From CBDIDH01 sp965277595 (GTDB lineage: Bacteria; Planctomycetota; Planctomycetia; Isosphaerales; Isosphaeraceae), in contig CBDIDH010000001.1 in assembly GCA_965277595.1 (NCBI GenBank), positions 2,170,001 to 2,234,000 of the forward strand: a stretch of 64,000 nucleotides of DNA, given 5' to 3'. Both the position numbers and the translations under genes were made by a program. The notes beneath the pieces were generated by a model. The model saw only the letters and a list, made by a program, of their open reading frames with translations. It had not been told where the DNA came from and searched no databases. Shown piece by piece: positions 52,666-61,449 of the stretch; positions within the stretch are counted from its first letter, which is position 1; each line of letters begins with the position of its first letter.

Positions 52666-53366
52666 GCAAGACGATTGACCTCAACGCCGACCTCGGCGAA
52701 GGCTTTCCGAACGATGCCAGGATTCTCGACCTGGTCACCTCGGCGAGCGTTTCGTGTGGGGCTCACGCCGGAGACCGGAAGACGATCCTGGCCACCTTCT
52801 CGGCCGCGAAAACTCGCGCGATTCCCCTGGGCGCTCATCCGGGGTATCCCGATCGCGACCATTTCGGCCGGGTCGAACGGTCGATCGAGGCCGACGAGGT
52901 AACCCGCCTGATTGTCGAACAGGTCGGCTTTCTGCGAGCCCTCGCGGACGAGGCGGGGGTCACGCTACAATTCGTCAAACCTCATGGTGCCCTGTACAAC
53001 CAGGCCCAGCGCGACGAGACGATCGCCGGTGGGGTGATCGCGGCGGTCCGTGCCCTGAAACTGCCGGTCCTTGGCCAGCCGGGGAGCCTGCTGGCCCGGC
53101 TCGCGACCGAGGCGAAGGTCCGGTTCATCACCGAGGGCTTTCCCGATCGTCGATACACGGCCGAAGGGCGGCTCGTTCCCCGAAACCGGCCCGATGCCCT
53201 CTTGCGCGACCCGGCCGAGGTCCATGCGCAGGTGATCCGGTTCGTCGCGGAAGGGCTGGCCACGCTCTGCGTTCATGGCGACGACCCCCGGGCCGTCGAG
53301 AATGCCCAGACCATCCGCGCCGTGCTCGATCGACACGCGATGGCCGCGAGGTTCTGGGGCGAATGA
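52662..53366 (+). CDS. pxpA: 5-oxoprolinase subunit A
   Basis: A 234-residue LamB/YcsF-family protein: 'TIDLNADLGEGFPND', 'SVSCGAHAGDRKT', 'LGAHPGYPDRDHFGR', 'LQFVKPHGALYNQA' and 'ATLCVHGDDPRAVENA'. It is the ring-opening partner of the PxpBC kinase-like part. The GTG start lies in GTGA with the pxpB stop and its own stop overlaps pxpC in ATGA, so all three are coupled. Confidence 0.93.
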   Translation: MSKTIDLNADLGEGFPNDARILDLVTSASVSCGAHAGDRKTILATFSAAKTRAIPLGAHPGYPDRDHFGRVERSIEADEVTRLIVEQVGFLRALADEAGVTLQFVKPHGALYNQAQRDETIAGGVIAAVRALKLPVLGQPGSLLARLATEAKVRFITEGFPDRRYTAEGRLVPRNRPDALLRDPAEVHAQVIRFVAEGLATLCVHGDDPRAVENAQTIRAVLDRHAMAARFWGE

Positions 53367-54289
53367 CCTTGGGCCTTCGCGTCCTTCGCCCCGGCCTTTT
53401 CACCACGATCCAGGATCGCGGCCGACCTGGATTTCGGGCCTTTGGCGTGCCTCCCGGCGGGCCTTTTGATCGATCCTCGGCCGACCTGGCGAATGCTCTC
53501 GTGGGCAACGTGTCCGGCGTTGAGGCCGTTCTGGAAATGACGGTCGTCGGCGCGACCTTCGAGGCGGTCGGCCGGTTGGCCCTGGCCCTCGCTGGGGCTC
53601 CGATGCCCGCGACGATTCAAGGCGCCCGGGGCGTCGATCGCTCGATCCTTCTTCCGGCCTCGTTTGTTCTGGATGATGGAGACCGCCTGAGCCTCGGCAC
53701 CGCGTCGCGAGGGGCACGCACCTATCTGGCGACCCGCCTCGGCTGGCAAACGGCCGTTGAACAGGGGAGCCGATCCAGCGAAAGGCCGCTCAAACAGGGC
53801 GATTTCGTTCCCTGTCAAACGGGCTGGGTCGCGGGGCGTCGGCTCGGTTTGAGTCCCGAGATCGAAGCCGGTCCCTTGCGGATCATCGATGGACCAGACG
53901 CCGATTGGCTCAACACCGCCTGGCCCGATCACGATCATGTCTATCGGGTCGAGCCGCGAAGCAACCGGATGGGCCTGCGGCTGGATGGTCCGAGGGTTGA
54001 AATCGAGGCGAATGCCGATCGCGTCTCCGCCCCGGTGGCCGCCGGAGCGGTGCAGGTGGCCGGGGGACGCCTGATCGTCCTGGGTGTCGCCTGCGGAACG
54101 ATCGGCGGATATCCGCACGTCGGCCACGTCATCTCGGCCGACCTGGACCGACTTGGCCAGCTCCGCCCGGGGGATGAGGTTCGTTGGGAAAAAGTTAGCC
54201 TTGTCGCGGCGAGGCGGCTTGACCGCGAGGATCGTGACCGACGCGCCGCCCGGCGATTGTGGGTGATCACGGCGTCATCCACGGCGTGA
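53363..54289 (+). CDS. pxpC: 5-oxoprolinase subunit C
   Basis: A 308-residue PxpC (KipA/biotin-dependent carboxyltransferase-like) protein: 'LRPGLFTTIQDRGRPGFRAF', 'GVPPGGPFDRSSADLANALV', 'MGLRLDGPRVE' and 'GYPHVGHVISADLDRLGQL'. It forms the ATP-dependent phosphorylating part with PxpB. Last gene of the operon, followed after about 80 bases by a GATGACC hairpin that may end transcription. Confidence 0.92.
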   Translation: MTLGLRVLRPGLFTTIQDRGRPGFRAFGVPPGGPFDRSSADLANALVGNVSGVEAVLEMTVVGATFEAVGRLALALAGAPMPATIQGARGVDRSILLPASFVLDDGDRLSLGTASRGARTYLATRLGWQTAVEQGSRSSERPLKQGDFVPCQTGWVAGRRLGLSPEIEAGPLRIIDGPDADWLNTAWPDHDHVYRVEPRSNRMGLRLDGPRVEIEANADRVSAPVAAGAVQVAGGRLIVLGVACGTIGGYPHVGHVISADLDRLGQLRPGDEVRWEKVSLVAARRLDREDRDRRAARRLWVITASSTA

Positions 54290-54371
54290 GTTTTGGAAGG
54301 GATCGAATGGCGAACCGTTCCGCGCTGGTGAGTTTCCGGCGACGTTTCGAGATCAAGGGCTCTTTCCTTTC

Positions 54372-54473
54372 GGGAATGACCAGGGACCGATGACCGATTC
54401 AAAAGATCCGCGCGGGAAGAATCGGCGGGAGTCGAACCGACCTTTTTTTCGGTCATCGGTCCTTGGTCATCCC
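54372..54473. repeat. Hairpin of the GATGACC family, copy 5
   Basis: GGGAATGACCAGGGACCGAT and following GACCGA (54372-54397) pair with TCGGTCATCGGTCCTTGGTC and following ATCCC (54449-54473) almost without mismatch around a 51-base loop. It fills most of the 378-base gap between pxpC and the lipoprotein gene. Confidence 0.75.
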
Positions 54474-54667
54474 TTCCCAAGGAAACGCCCCGGATGACAG
54501 CGTCATTGAGCTTGCCCGATTGGGCGGAAGAGGGTAAGACGTCGGAGCGTTGTCGGCCAGGGATGGCCGGACGCGACACTCTTTTCCTGTCCATGTCCAT
54601 GTCCAACGGGTCGGGGCGGATCGAATCCGATCAGAACCGCGCCGGCCTTGATTCCAAGGGTCGCCCG

Positions 54668-55930
54668 ATGCCGAACGGCCGTCAGACGCGGCGAAGCAGG
54701 CCCCGGCTCGCGCGGGGGTTCGCGGTTCTTGCCGTCAGCCTCGTCGCCGCGATCACCGGCGCGGGCTGTCAACGCTTCCCCGTGCGCTATGCCGAGGTTA
54801 GCCCCGAATCCATCGCGACGCCTAAGACCCAGGTGGATTCAACCTTATCCTCGACCTCCGCGAAGGTCGAACCGGGCGCTCCCGGTGAGATCATCCCCTT
54901 GCCCGCGAAACCGATCCCCACGGAGACTCTTCCGGCCGATCCTTCCGCCGCGATCGATCCGCCGCCGGTGATTCCGAACACGCCGCCAGCAAACACGACA
55001 CCGCTGATCGATCGCGCCTTGAAGCGCGCCGAGGCCGTGACCGCTCCCGTCGACCTGACGCCCGACCCTCTCGCCGAAGCGCCCGTCGAGCTTCCCGCCC
55101 AACCCTCGAAAACGACGGATCAAGACACACCGCCGAAGGACAAGGACAAGCAAGCGGACGACGTCAGGGGGGTCGTCTCGACGCCGCGACCGGACGCCGC
55201 GCCCGATCGCGCTGCAGGACCGGAAGCCGCGAAGGCCATCGTCGCCGACAAACCCGCGTCAAGTGGCGACGACTGGCGCGACGGCTTGAACCGGCTCCGC
55301 GGTCTGGCCCTTCACCGCGCGGGCGAGCCGACCGACTCCGCGCAGGCCTGGGCGATCCGTTCCCGGGTCCTTGACTGGCTCGCGGGCGAAGGGACCGATG
55401 CCTCGGGCGAGACGGGGCGAGCCTGGAACAGCGTTCTCGCCACGCTCTCGACCGCGACCGGCCCCGAAACGCCCGACCCGGCGACGCTCGGCTATCATCT
55501 CCACGCGGCGGTCGAGGCGCTTGAGTCGTACGCACCGATTGAGATCACCGCGCTGACCTTCTGCAAGAAGATCGACGGCTTCGGCCACTATGAGCCGATC
55601 GACGCCCCGACCGTCCGCCCCGGCCAGCCGATGCTCGTCTATTGCGAGATGTCGGGCCTGAAGTATGAGCCGGACCACGACGGCTATCGGTCCCGGCTCT
55701 CGTCCCGGCTCGAACTGATTCCGGCCGAAGGGGGCGACGTGGTCTGGTCGGAAGAACTCGGAACCGCCGAGGACGCCTGCCGCCGCCGCCGCCGCGACTA
55801 CTTCGTTAACTACCGGATCGTCATCCCGACGAAACTCTCGCCCGGTTCCTATTCGTTGAGACTGACACAGACAGACCTCGTCGCCAACCGACTGGTCGCG
55901 GCGAGCCTGCCGTTCGTGGTCAAGCCGTGA
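54668..55930 (+). CDS. Lipoprotein of unknown function
   Basis: A 420-residue protein with a lipoprotein signal: basic N terminus, 'ARGFAVLAVSLVAAITGAGC' with the lipobox Cys at residue 34. Residues 40-230 are Pro/Ala/Thr-rich and likely unstructured. Residues 250-420 are folded ('LHAAVEALESYAPIEITALT', 'FCKKIDGFGHYEPIDAP', 'YRIVIPTKLSPGSYSLRLTQ'), ending in a beta-rich domain. I have seen similar C termini in planctomycete exported proteins but know no function. Start ATG 54668 is set by the signal; longer starts are possible. Confidence 0.65.
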   Translation: MPNGRQTRRSRPRLARGFAVLAVSLVAAITGAGCQRFPVRYAEVSPESIATPKTQVDSTLSSTSAKVEPGAPGEIIPLPAKPIPTETLPADPSAAIDPPPVIPNTPPANTTPLIDRALKRAEAVTAPVDLTPDPLAEAPVELPAQPSKTTDQDTPPKDKDKQADDVRGVVSTPRPDAAPDRAAGPEAAKAIVADKPASSGDDWRDGLNRLRGLALHRAGEPTDSAQAWAIRSRVLDWLAGEGTDASGETGRAWNSVLATLSTATGPETPDPATLGYHLHAAVEALESYAPIEITALTFCKKIDGFGHYEPIDAPTVRPGQPMLVYCEMSGLKYEPDHDGYRSRLSSRLELIPAEGGDVVWSEELGTAEDACRRRRRDYFVNYRIVIPTKLSPGSYSLRLTQTDLVANRLVAASLPFVVKP

Positions 55931-56329
55931 TGACAGGCCCTCCGGCGTGAGCCGCCAGGGCTCCTGGATCGGTCCAGATAAAAATTAAAAAAATGGGAAA
56001 ATCTTATTTGAATTTCCTCGGAAACGATGTTTCAATCCTCTCACATTCATCAACGTCAATCGGCATTCCCTCGCGTTTTCACAACCTCGTTGTGGTCGTT
56101 CGACGCTGGAAAAACTCATTGAGTTTTTCATGGCGGAGGTCCGCAACCGAAGCGTGGGCCGGCGCGATCTCGCATTCCCGATCCTTTGCGAGTTGACCGA
56201 CAACTCGTTTCATGGGGTGATGTTCCGCTCGACCCGTCCTTGAACGGAGTCGCGTCCGGCCGCGCTCGGGGCGTCGCATCGTCAGGCCCCGTTCGACTCC
56301 GCGCTGACCAGATAGACTACACGAACACG
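55931..56329. other. Intergenic, AT-rich patch, no gene seen
   Basis: About 400 bases; 55978-56100 is unusually AT-rich for this half. The frame of the following gene is open from TTG 56186, but a homologous start was not recognised before ATG 56330. Confidence 0.3.
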
Positions 56330-57766
56330 ATGAACTCCCCGCAAGAGCAGGAAAACCAGTTGTGGGCGAACGCCCAGCCGGGAACCGAGCCCGATCCGAG
56401 CGGCATTCCGTCTCAGATGAACGCGGCGATGCAGACCCTGGACAACGCCCAGTCGGCCGAAGACATGGCTTACGGATACGCCGAGTCAGTCTACAACGAC
56501 ACTGACAACCAGGACTGGAACGCGGCCGTCGCTCAGGATAACGCCGCGTATTCGTCCTGGCTCGCGGTCGAGGGACCGGCCTGGAACGCCTACACGGCGG
56601 CCGTCAACGCGGCCGATTCCGCCTGGCAGTCGACCGAATCGACCGCCGAGGGCGTCGAAATGTCGGCCGATGGCGCGGCGAATGATGCCTGGAACGCGGC
56701 GGAGTCGGCGGACTGGTCCAGCTACCAGTCGGCCACCGCGGCGGCTGGCGTGATCTGGCGGACGGCGGAGTCGGCCGCGGAAAACACCTATAACGGGGCG
56801 GTCGCCGCGGCGGTGACGGCCTGGGGCACGACCCAGTCGGCGGCGCAGGCCACCGCGAACGCGGCCGACGACGCCGCGGACGCCGCCTGGGATGCCACGA
56901 ACGCGACGGCCCTCGGCCTCGAAACCGCGGCCGACAACGCCGCGGCGGCGGCCTGGAGCGCGACGCAGACCTCTGCCGCCGCCGTCGGCCAGGCGGCCGA
57001 CGACGCGGCGGTCGCCTCCCACGACGCCACCGAGGTCTCGGCCGACGCAACGTACAACGCGGCGGTCGCCTCCTGGAACGCGACGAATTCCGCCGCGTCG
57101 GGCCTCTATAACGCGGCCCTCGCGGCGTAGGCGAGCGCCTGGTCGGCGACCACCTCGGCGGCCTATTCGGCCTACAACAGCGCGGAGACCTCGGCGTCGT
57201 CCGCCTGGAATTCGGCTCAAGGCACGGCGGTCGCCTTGTGGAACTCCGGCGCGGCGTCGGCCCAATCCGCCTGGACCGCGATCGAACAAGCCGCCTGGTC
57301 CACCTACCAATCGGCCGAGGCATCCTCCGGCACCCCGGCGGACATCCCCGAACGGAACATCCCGCAAGTCACCCTCGTCGCCTACAACCCCCCGCAGCAT
57401 CAAGCCGCTCCCCAGGCACCTTCCGGGACCTTGGATGCGACGCCTGACGACCTTCGTAAAATCCAAGATGCGGCAAACTTCAAGAAAACTCCCACAGGCC
57501 ACGATCCCATCGTGATCCAACAAGACCCTCCGAATTTGGCTCCTCAAATCGGCCCACGCACACGGACACCTGGTGCAACCGGCTCGGGCACTTACGTCCC
57601 ACCACCGGGTGCTTACCCGACTCCAACCCCGGGGTACTTCCATAACCCCAACGTAGTCCCTAGATCGCGGCGTTATTACGTACCGTTTACGACTATTCCC
57701 CGGGGAAGGACCAGTTATTGGAAACCGGAGTACACCCATCAAATCAAGGTCCCCCCCTTGAAGTAA
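56330..57766 (+). pseudogene. Ala/Trp-rich repeat protein broken by an in-frame TAG
   Basis: From ATG 56330 (MNSPQEQENQLW) the frame encodes a long low-complexity region of loose 8-12-residue units around 'AAxxAWxxTxxAAxxAYxxA', such as 'AAADNAAAAAWSATQTSA'. It meets TAG at 57128-57130 and then goes on in the same frame with the same repeat ('ASAWSATTSAAYSAYNSAET') before a Pro-rich C-terminal part rich in Tyr and Arg ('RRYYVPFTTIPRGRTSYWKP') to TAA 57764. The same repeat on both sides shows one original gene. Such Ala/Trp repeats occur in planctomycete Rhs-like and surface proteins, of which this may be a relic. No signal peptide is visible. Confidence 0.65.
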
Positions 57767-57800
57767 TTACAAAGTCCGCACTCGTCGTTACTGGTTATGA

Positions 57801-58469
57801 CAGAAGTACCTGGCTCGTGCCGGCATTGAGGCTCGCTTCCTCAGGCGGGCGCTGGCCCTGACTGTCTTCGGGGTGGTCGGTCTGGCAGCTTTGAGTGCCA
57901 TGCCCGACCAGAAGCCGAAGGAGATTGATGCGTCCCGGCTCACCCTTCGCGATCACGACGGCAAGGCCCGCGCCGTGCTCGAAATCGACAAGGACGGGGC
58001 GCCCTACCTGTCCTTCTATGACCCGGACGATAAGCCCAGAATCCAGATCGGGATCGGAAAGGAAGGTGGACCCGAGGTCGCCATCCTTCATAAAGAGGAC
58101 ACGGGAGCGATCGTTCTCTCGGTCACCCCCCACGGGGTCTCGCAACTCTTTATGCAAGAAGTCGGCGGCTACATGGCGCATCTCAGGGTCGCCCACCTTC
58201 CCCACCCCGAAGCGACACTAGTCCTCGGTCCCCTCGCCGACCCGAATTCCTCCGTCAGCCTTACTTCCCAGCCCAAGAGGCTGGCCATCAAATTTCAGGA
58301 CAAACTCGGTCGCGGCACCTGACTCGGCTACGACGACGCGGGCACATCAATGCTGGCCTTTGACGACAAGGGCGGGAAAGAACGCCTGAGCCTCGGCATG
58401 GAGGCGGACGACTCGTGCCATCCGCTGGTCAAGGACCGCGACGGCAAGCCGCTGTTTCGCGCCCCGTGA
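57801..58469 (+). pseudogene. Exported or anchored protein broken by an in-frame TGA
   Basis: The frame opens after TGA 57798 and encodes a hydrophobic helix 'LRRALALTVFGVVGLAALSA' without a good upstream start codon (GTG 57873 lies inside it). It continues 'RLTLRDHDGKARAVLEIDKD', 'GAPYLSFYDPDDKPRIQIGI' and meets TGA at 58320-58322, then goes on in frame with 'LGYDDAGTSMLAFDDKGGKE' and 'PLVKDRDGKPLFRAP' to TGA 58467. The repeated 'L.D..GK.R..L......D' pattern on both sides of the stop shows one gene. Repeats of this type occur in uncharacterised exported proteins. It seems damaged at both the start and the stop. Confidence 0.6.
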
Positions 58470-58581
58470 CCGCCTTCCATCCGAAAGATTTAGTCCGCTT
58501 TTCGCTTGCGTCAAACGAGTTTTCGCGCGACAATTACGACATGCAACCTTGCTACGAGATCGCGTCAAGGGGGAAGTGGTC

Positions 58582-60123
58582 ATGGTGCGCGTCCTGAAAG
58601 GGTTGATGCTGGGAACCGTCGGGGTCGCGGTTTTGGCATCCGCGGCGGTCCTCAAGGCCGCGCAAGACGACTCGGGAACCATCCGAGGCGGGCGTCTGAT
58701 GCGGGTCGCCCAGAAGAGCAAGACATCGAAGAAAAAGTCTTCCACGGCCAACAAGAAGGCGATGGAAGACGACGCCGCCGCCACTCCCGACGCCGAGAAG
58801 AAAGCCGACGACACCCCCAAACCGGCCGCCGCCGCTTCGGGAGCCGACGGCCTGCTTTTCTCGCGCGACATCGCGCCGATTCTCGTGGCCAATTGCGGGA
58901 ATTGTCACATCACCCCGCCGGAGAAGAAGGGCGACTTTGACATGTCAACCTTCAAGAAGCTAATTGACGGTCCCAAGGGGGACCATGTCATTGAGCCCGG
59001 CAAGCCTGATGACAGCAACCTCGTTTTCCGGATCAAAGGGGGCGATAAGAACCGCCGGAAGATGCCCCCAGGCGCCAGGAATAACCTGGCCGAAGAGGCG
59101 ATCACGAAGATTGAAGAATGGGTCAAGGCGGGCGCTGTTCTCGACGCCGGAAAAGACCCCAACGCGATGATTGCCTCGTATGCGGCCTCGGTTTCCGACC
59201 TCCGAAAGTTTGAACTGGCCAAGATGTCGCCCGAAGAGCGCGACAAGCAGGTGGAGAAGGCGGGCCTTGATCGCTGGAAGCGTTCGGCCGCGAAGTCGTT
59301 GCCCGAAGTCACCACGGGCAAGCACTTCCTTCTCTTCAGCAACCTGCCCAAGACCCGCGCCGATGGGGTCGTGAAGAAGATGGATGACGAATATGAAACG
59401 GTGAAGGGTCTGCTCGGCCCGGCTTCGGTGGAATGGGGCGAGAAGGGAAGCCTCTTTGTCTTCAACGACGTGGGGCATTACGGCGAGTTCGTCCAGTCGA
59501 ACCAACAGCGCCGGATCGAGGAAGGCGACATCGGCACGGCCCAGTTCAGCGGGCCGGAACCGTATGTCGCCGTCGTGGACCCGCTCGGCGGTCGTGAGGG
59601 CACGGAAAGCATGTCGGCGCCGGCCTCCAGGAAATCCTCAGGCCGGTCCAAACGAGGCAAGGCCGCGAGCGCCAGCGAGGAAGCAAACACGGGGGGGCCT
59701 GAACGGACGCTTGCCGGGCTTTTGACCGAGAACTTCGTGATCGGTGCCGCGCAGCGGGCGGGCAAGCCGCCGCGCTGGGTAACGCTCGGCCTGGGCGCTC
59801 TCGTCGCCTCGCAGGTGGAACCGGGCAGCCCGTATTATCGCAAGATTAAAGGCGAGGCGGTTGACGTCTGCCGGTCCGGCTGGCAGTCCAAGGCGAACGA
59901 GGCCCTGGGCGACCAGGAACAGACGCCGGTGGTTCGCGCCGTTGGGTTCGCCCTGATGGATGCCATTCAGCGCCAGAACAAGCGAGCCATTGCCCCCTTT
60001 GTCGCCGCGATGAACGACGGCGGGGCCAAGCTCGACGAGGCACTCGGCAAGGTCCTTAACGTCAGCCGGGAAGACTTCCTCGCCCTGACCGGCGAGTTTG
60101 TCATGGCTCAGTACGGGCGCTAA
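58582..60123 (+). CDS. Exported protein with cytochrome c-like domain
   Basis: A 513-residue protein. A signal peptide ('VLKGLMLGTVGVAVLASAAV') precedes a Lys/Ala-rich linker and a PSD1-type cytochrome c-like domain: 'LFSRDIAPILVANCGNCHIT' contains CxxCH for heme c, and 'KKLIDGPKGDHVIEPGKPDD' and 'RKMPPGARNNLAEEAITKIE' follow the family pattern, with Met as likely second ligand. After it, residues 190-513 form a helical region of unknown type. In planctomycetes this domain precedes many secreted proteins. Binding of heme and redox role are inferred. Confidence 0.85.
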   Translation: MVRVLKGLMLGTVGVAVLASAAVLKAAQDDSGTIRGGRLMRVAQKSKTSKKKSSTANKKAMEDDAAATPDAEKKADDTPKPAAAASGADGLLFSRDIAPILVANCGNCHITPPEKKGDFDMSTFKKLIDGPKGDHVIEPGKPDDSNLVFRIKGGDKNRRKMPPGARNNLAEEAITKIEEWVKAGAVLDAGKDPNAMIASYAASVSDLRKFELAKMSPEERDKQVEKAGLDRWKRSAAKSLPEVTTGKHFLLFSNLPKTRADGVVKKMDDEYETVKGLLGPASVEWGEKGSLFVFNDVGHYGEFVQSNQQRRIEEGDIGTAQFSGPEPYVAVVDPLGGREGTESMSAPASRKSSGRSKRGKAASASEEANTGGPERTLAGLLTENFVIGAAQRAGKPPRWVTLGLGALVASQVEPGSPYYRKIKGEAVDVCRSGWQSKANEALGDQEQTPVVRAVGFALMDAIQRQNKRAIAPFVAAMNDGGAKLDEALGKVLNVSREDFLALTGEFVMAQYGR

Positions 60124-60129
60124 CGGACG

Positions 60130-60486
60130 ATGAATCGAGCCGACGCCCCTGGTGGAACTGACCCCTATTTTGTCCCGGCCGGTCAAGGTTCGACGCACGC
60201 GATTTTCCCGGGCGTGGTGATCAACACCACGGCCGGGGAATCGATGATGCTGTCGGTCGTGACCTTTGAACCGGATTCGGCCGTGCCCGACCATGCCCAC
60301 CCGCACGAGCAGATGGGCATGATGATCTCGGGCCGCCTGGAATTCACGGTCGGCGGCCTGACGCGGTTGCTCGGGCCGGGCGATTCCTGGAAGATTCCCG
60401 GTGGTGTCGTCCATTCGGTCCGTGCGGTTGACGGACCGGCCGTGGCCCTGGACGTCTTTCACCCGGTCCGCGACGATTACCGCTGA
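60130..60486 (+). CDS. Cupin-domain protein
   Basis: A 118-residue single-domain cupin. Motif 1 'VPDHAHPHEQMGMMISGRLE' has His, His, Glu metal ligands and motif 2 'LGPGDSWKIPGGVVHSVRAV' the last His. The gene follows the cytochrome protein by six bases and precedes the ribokinase gene by 21, so the three may be one transcript. Small cupins of this kind bind a metal and act as isomerases or dioxygenases or as sugar-binding proteins; nothing distinguishes here. Confidence 0.8.
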   Translation: MNRADAPGGTDPYFVPAGQGSTHAIFPGVVINTTAGESMMLSVVTFEPDSAVPDHAHPHEQMGMMISGRLEFTVGGLTRLLGPGDSWKIPGGVVHSVRAVDGPAVALDVFHPVRDDYR

Positions 60487-60507
60487 CCTTGACCGGGAGT
60501 CTGGCCC

Positions 60508-61446
60508 ATGGCGCGTGTTCTGGTCCTGGGTTCCAGCAATACCGACATGACGGTGCGTCTCCCGCAGTTACCCTCGGCGGGGGAAACCGTGCTCGGCGGC
60601 TCCTTTCAATCGGGCGCCGGCGGCAAGGGCGCGAATCAGGCCGTCGCCGCCGCGAGGGCCGGGGGCGAGGTCGTCTTCGTCACCGGTGTCGGCGCTGATG
60701 CCCTCGGTCGGGCGGCTCTGGAGTCGTACTTCCGCGAAGGGATCGACGTGACCTTCGCGCGGGTTCACGCCGAGGCGGCGTCGGGCGTGGCCCTGATCTT
60801 TGTCGAAAAGGGGGGCGAAAACATGATCGCCGTCGCGCCGGGAGCCAATGCGCTCGTCTCGGTCAACGACGTCGACTCGCTCCCCGACCGACTCTTCAGC
60901 CCTGATGCTTTGCTACTGCTGGGCGGTCTGGAAGTGCCGATGATCCCCCTCCAGCGCGCCGCCGAACGAGCCAGGCGGGCGGGGATGAAGATCGTTCTCA
61001 ATCCGGCTCCCTTTGACCCCGCGCTCCGCGATTCCGACCTTCTTCAAATGGTCGACGTGGTGACGCCGAACCGGATCGAGCTCTGGCACTGGACCGGCAT
61101 CGAGACAGTGACCGTCGAGGGAGTTTTGAAAGCGGCCGAGGCCCTGCACGCGATGGCTCGATCGGTCGGTGTCGTCGTGACCCTGGGCGCCGCGGGGTGT
61201 CTGGTCCTGAACGAGCAACAGGAAGTGATCATCCCCGCGCATCGTGTCGAGGCCGTTGACACCGTCGGCGCGGGGGATGCCTTCAATGGAGCCCTGGCCG
61301 TGGCCCTGGCCGAGGGAAGGCCGCTCGACGTCGCCGCCGCATGGGCCACCGCCGCCGCCGCTCTGGCCGTGACCAAACCAGGCGCTCAGACCGCCTTGCC
61401 CTCGCGCGCGGAGATTGACCGGCTGGCGATCGAAGAGGCCGTCTGA
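60508..61446 (+). CDS. rbsK: Ribokinase
   Basis: A 312-residue PfkB-family kinase that phosphorylates ribose at O5. 'VLVLGSSNTDMTVRLPQLPS' begins the family; 'GAGGKGANQAVAAARAGGEV' binds the sugar; 'VLNPAPFDPAL', 'VTPNRIEL' and 'DTVGAGDAFNGALAVALAEG' (catalytic Asp in GAGD, anion hole) complete the site. The RbsK-type GGKGANQA is clear. ATG 60508 has no strong binding site. A ribose transporter is not near, so it may serve nucleoside salvage. Confidence 0.9.
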   Translation: MARVLVLGSSNTDMTVRLPQLPSAGETVLGGSFQSGAGGKGANQAVAAARAGGEVVFVTGVGADALGRAALESYFREGIDVTFARVHAEAASGVALIFVEKGGENMIAVAPGANALVSVNDVDSLPDRLFSPDALLLLGGLEVPMIPLQRAAERARRAGMKIVLNPAPFDPALRDSDLLQMVDVVTPNRIELWHWTGIETVTVEGVLKAAEALHAMARSVGVVVTLGAAGCLVLNEQQEVIIPAHRVEAVDTVGAGDAFNGALAVALAEGRPLDVAAAWATAAAALAVTKPGAQTALPSRAEIDRLAIEEAV

Positions 61447-61449
61447 CGG

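Noticed and set aside
56486..57742. 418-codon minus-strand Arg/Gly-rich frame
   Set aside because: Complement of the Ala/Trp repeat; its Arg/Gly runs come from the codons of the real strand.
4293..58469. Stop-codon reassignment or a recoding system as explanation for the interrupted genes
   Set aside because: The interrupting codons are TAA, TAG, TAG and TGA, while all these codons also end ordinary genes in the window.
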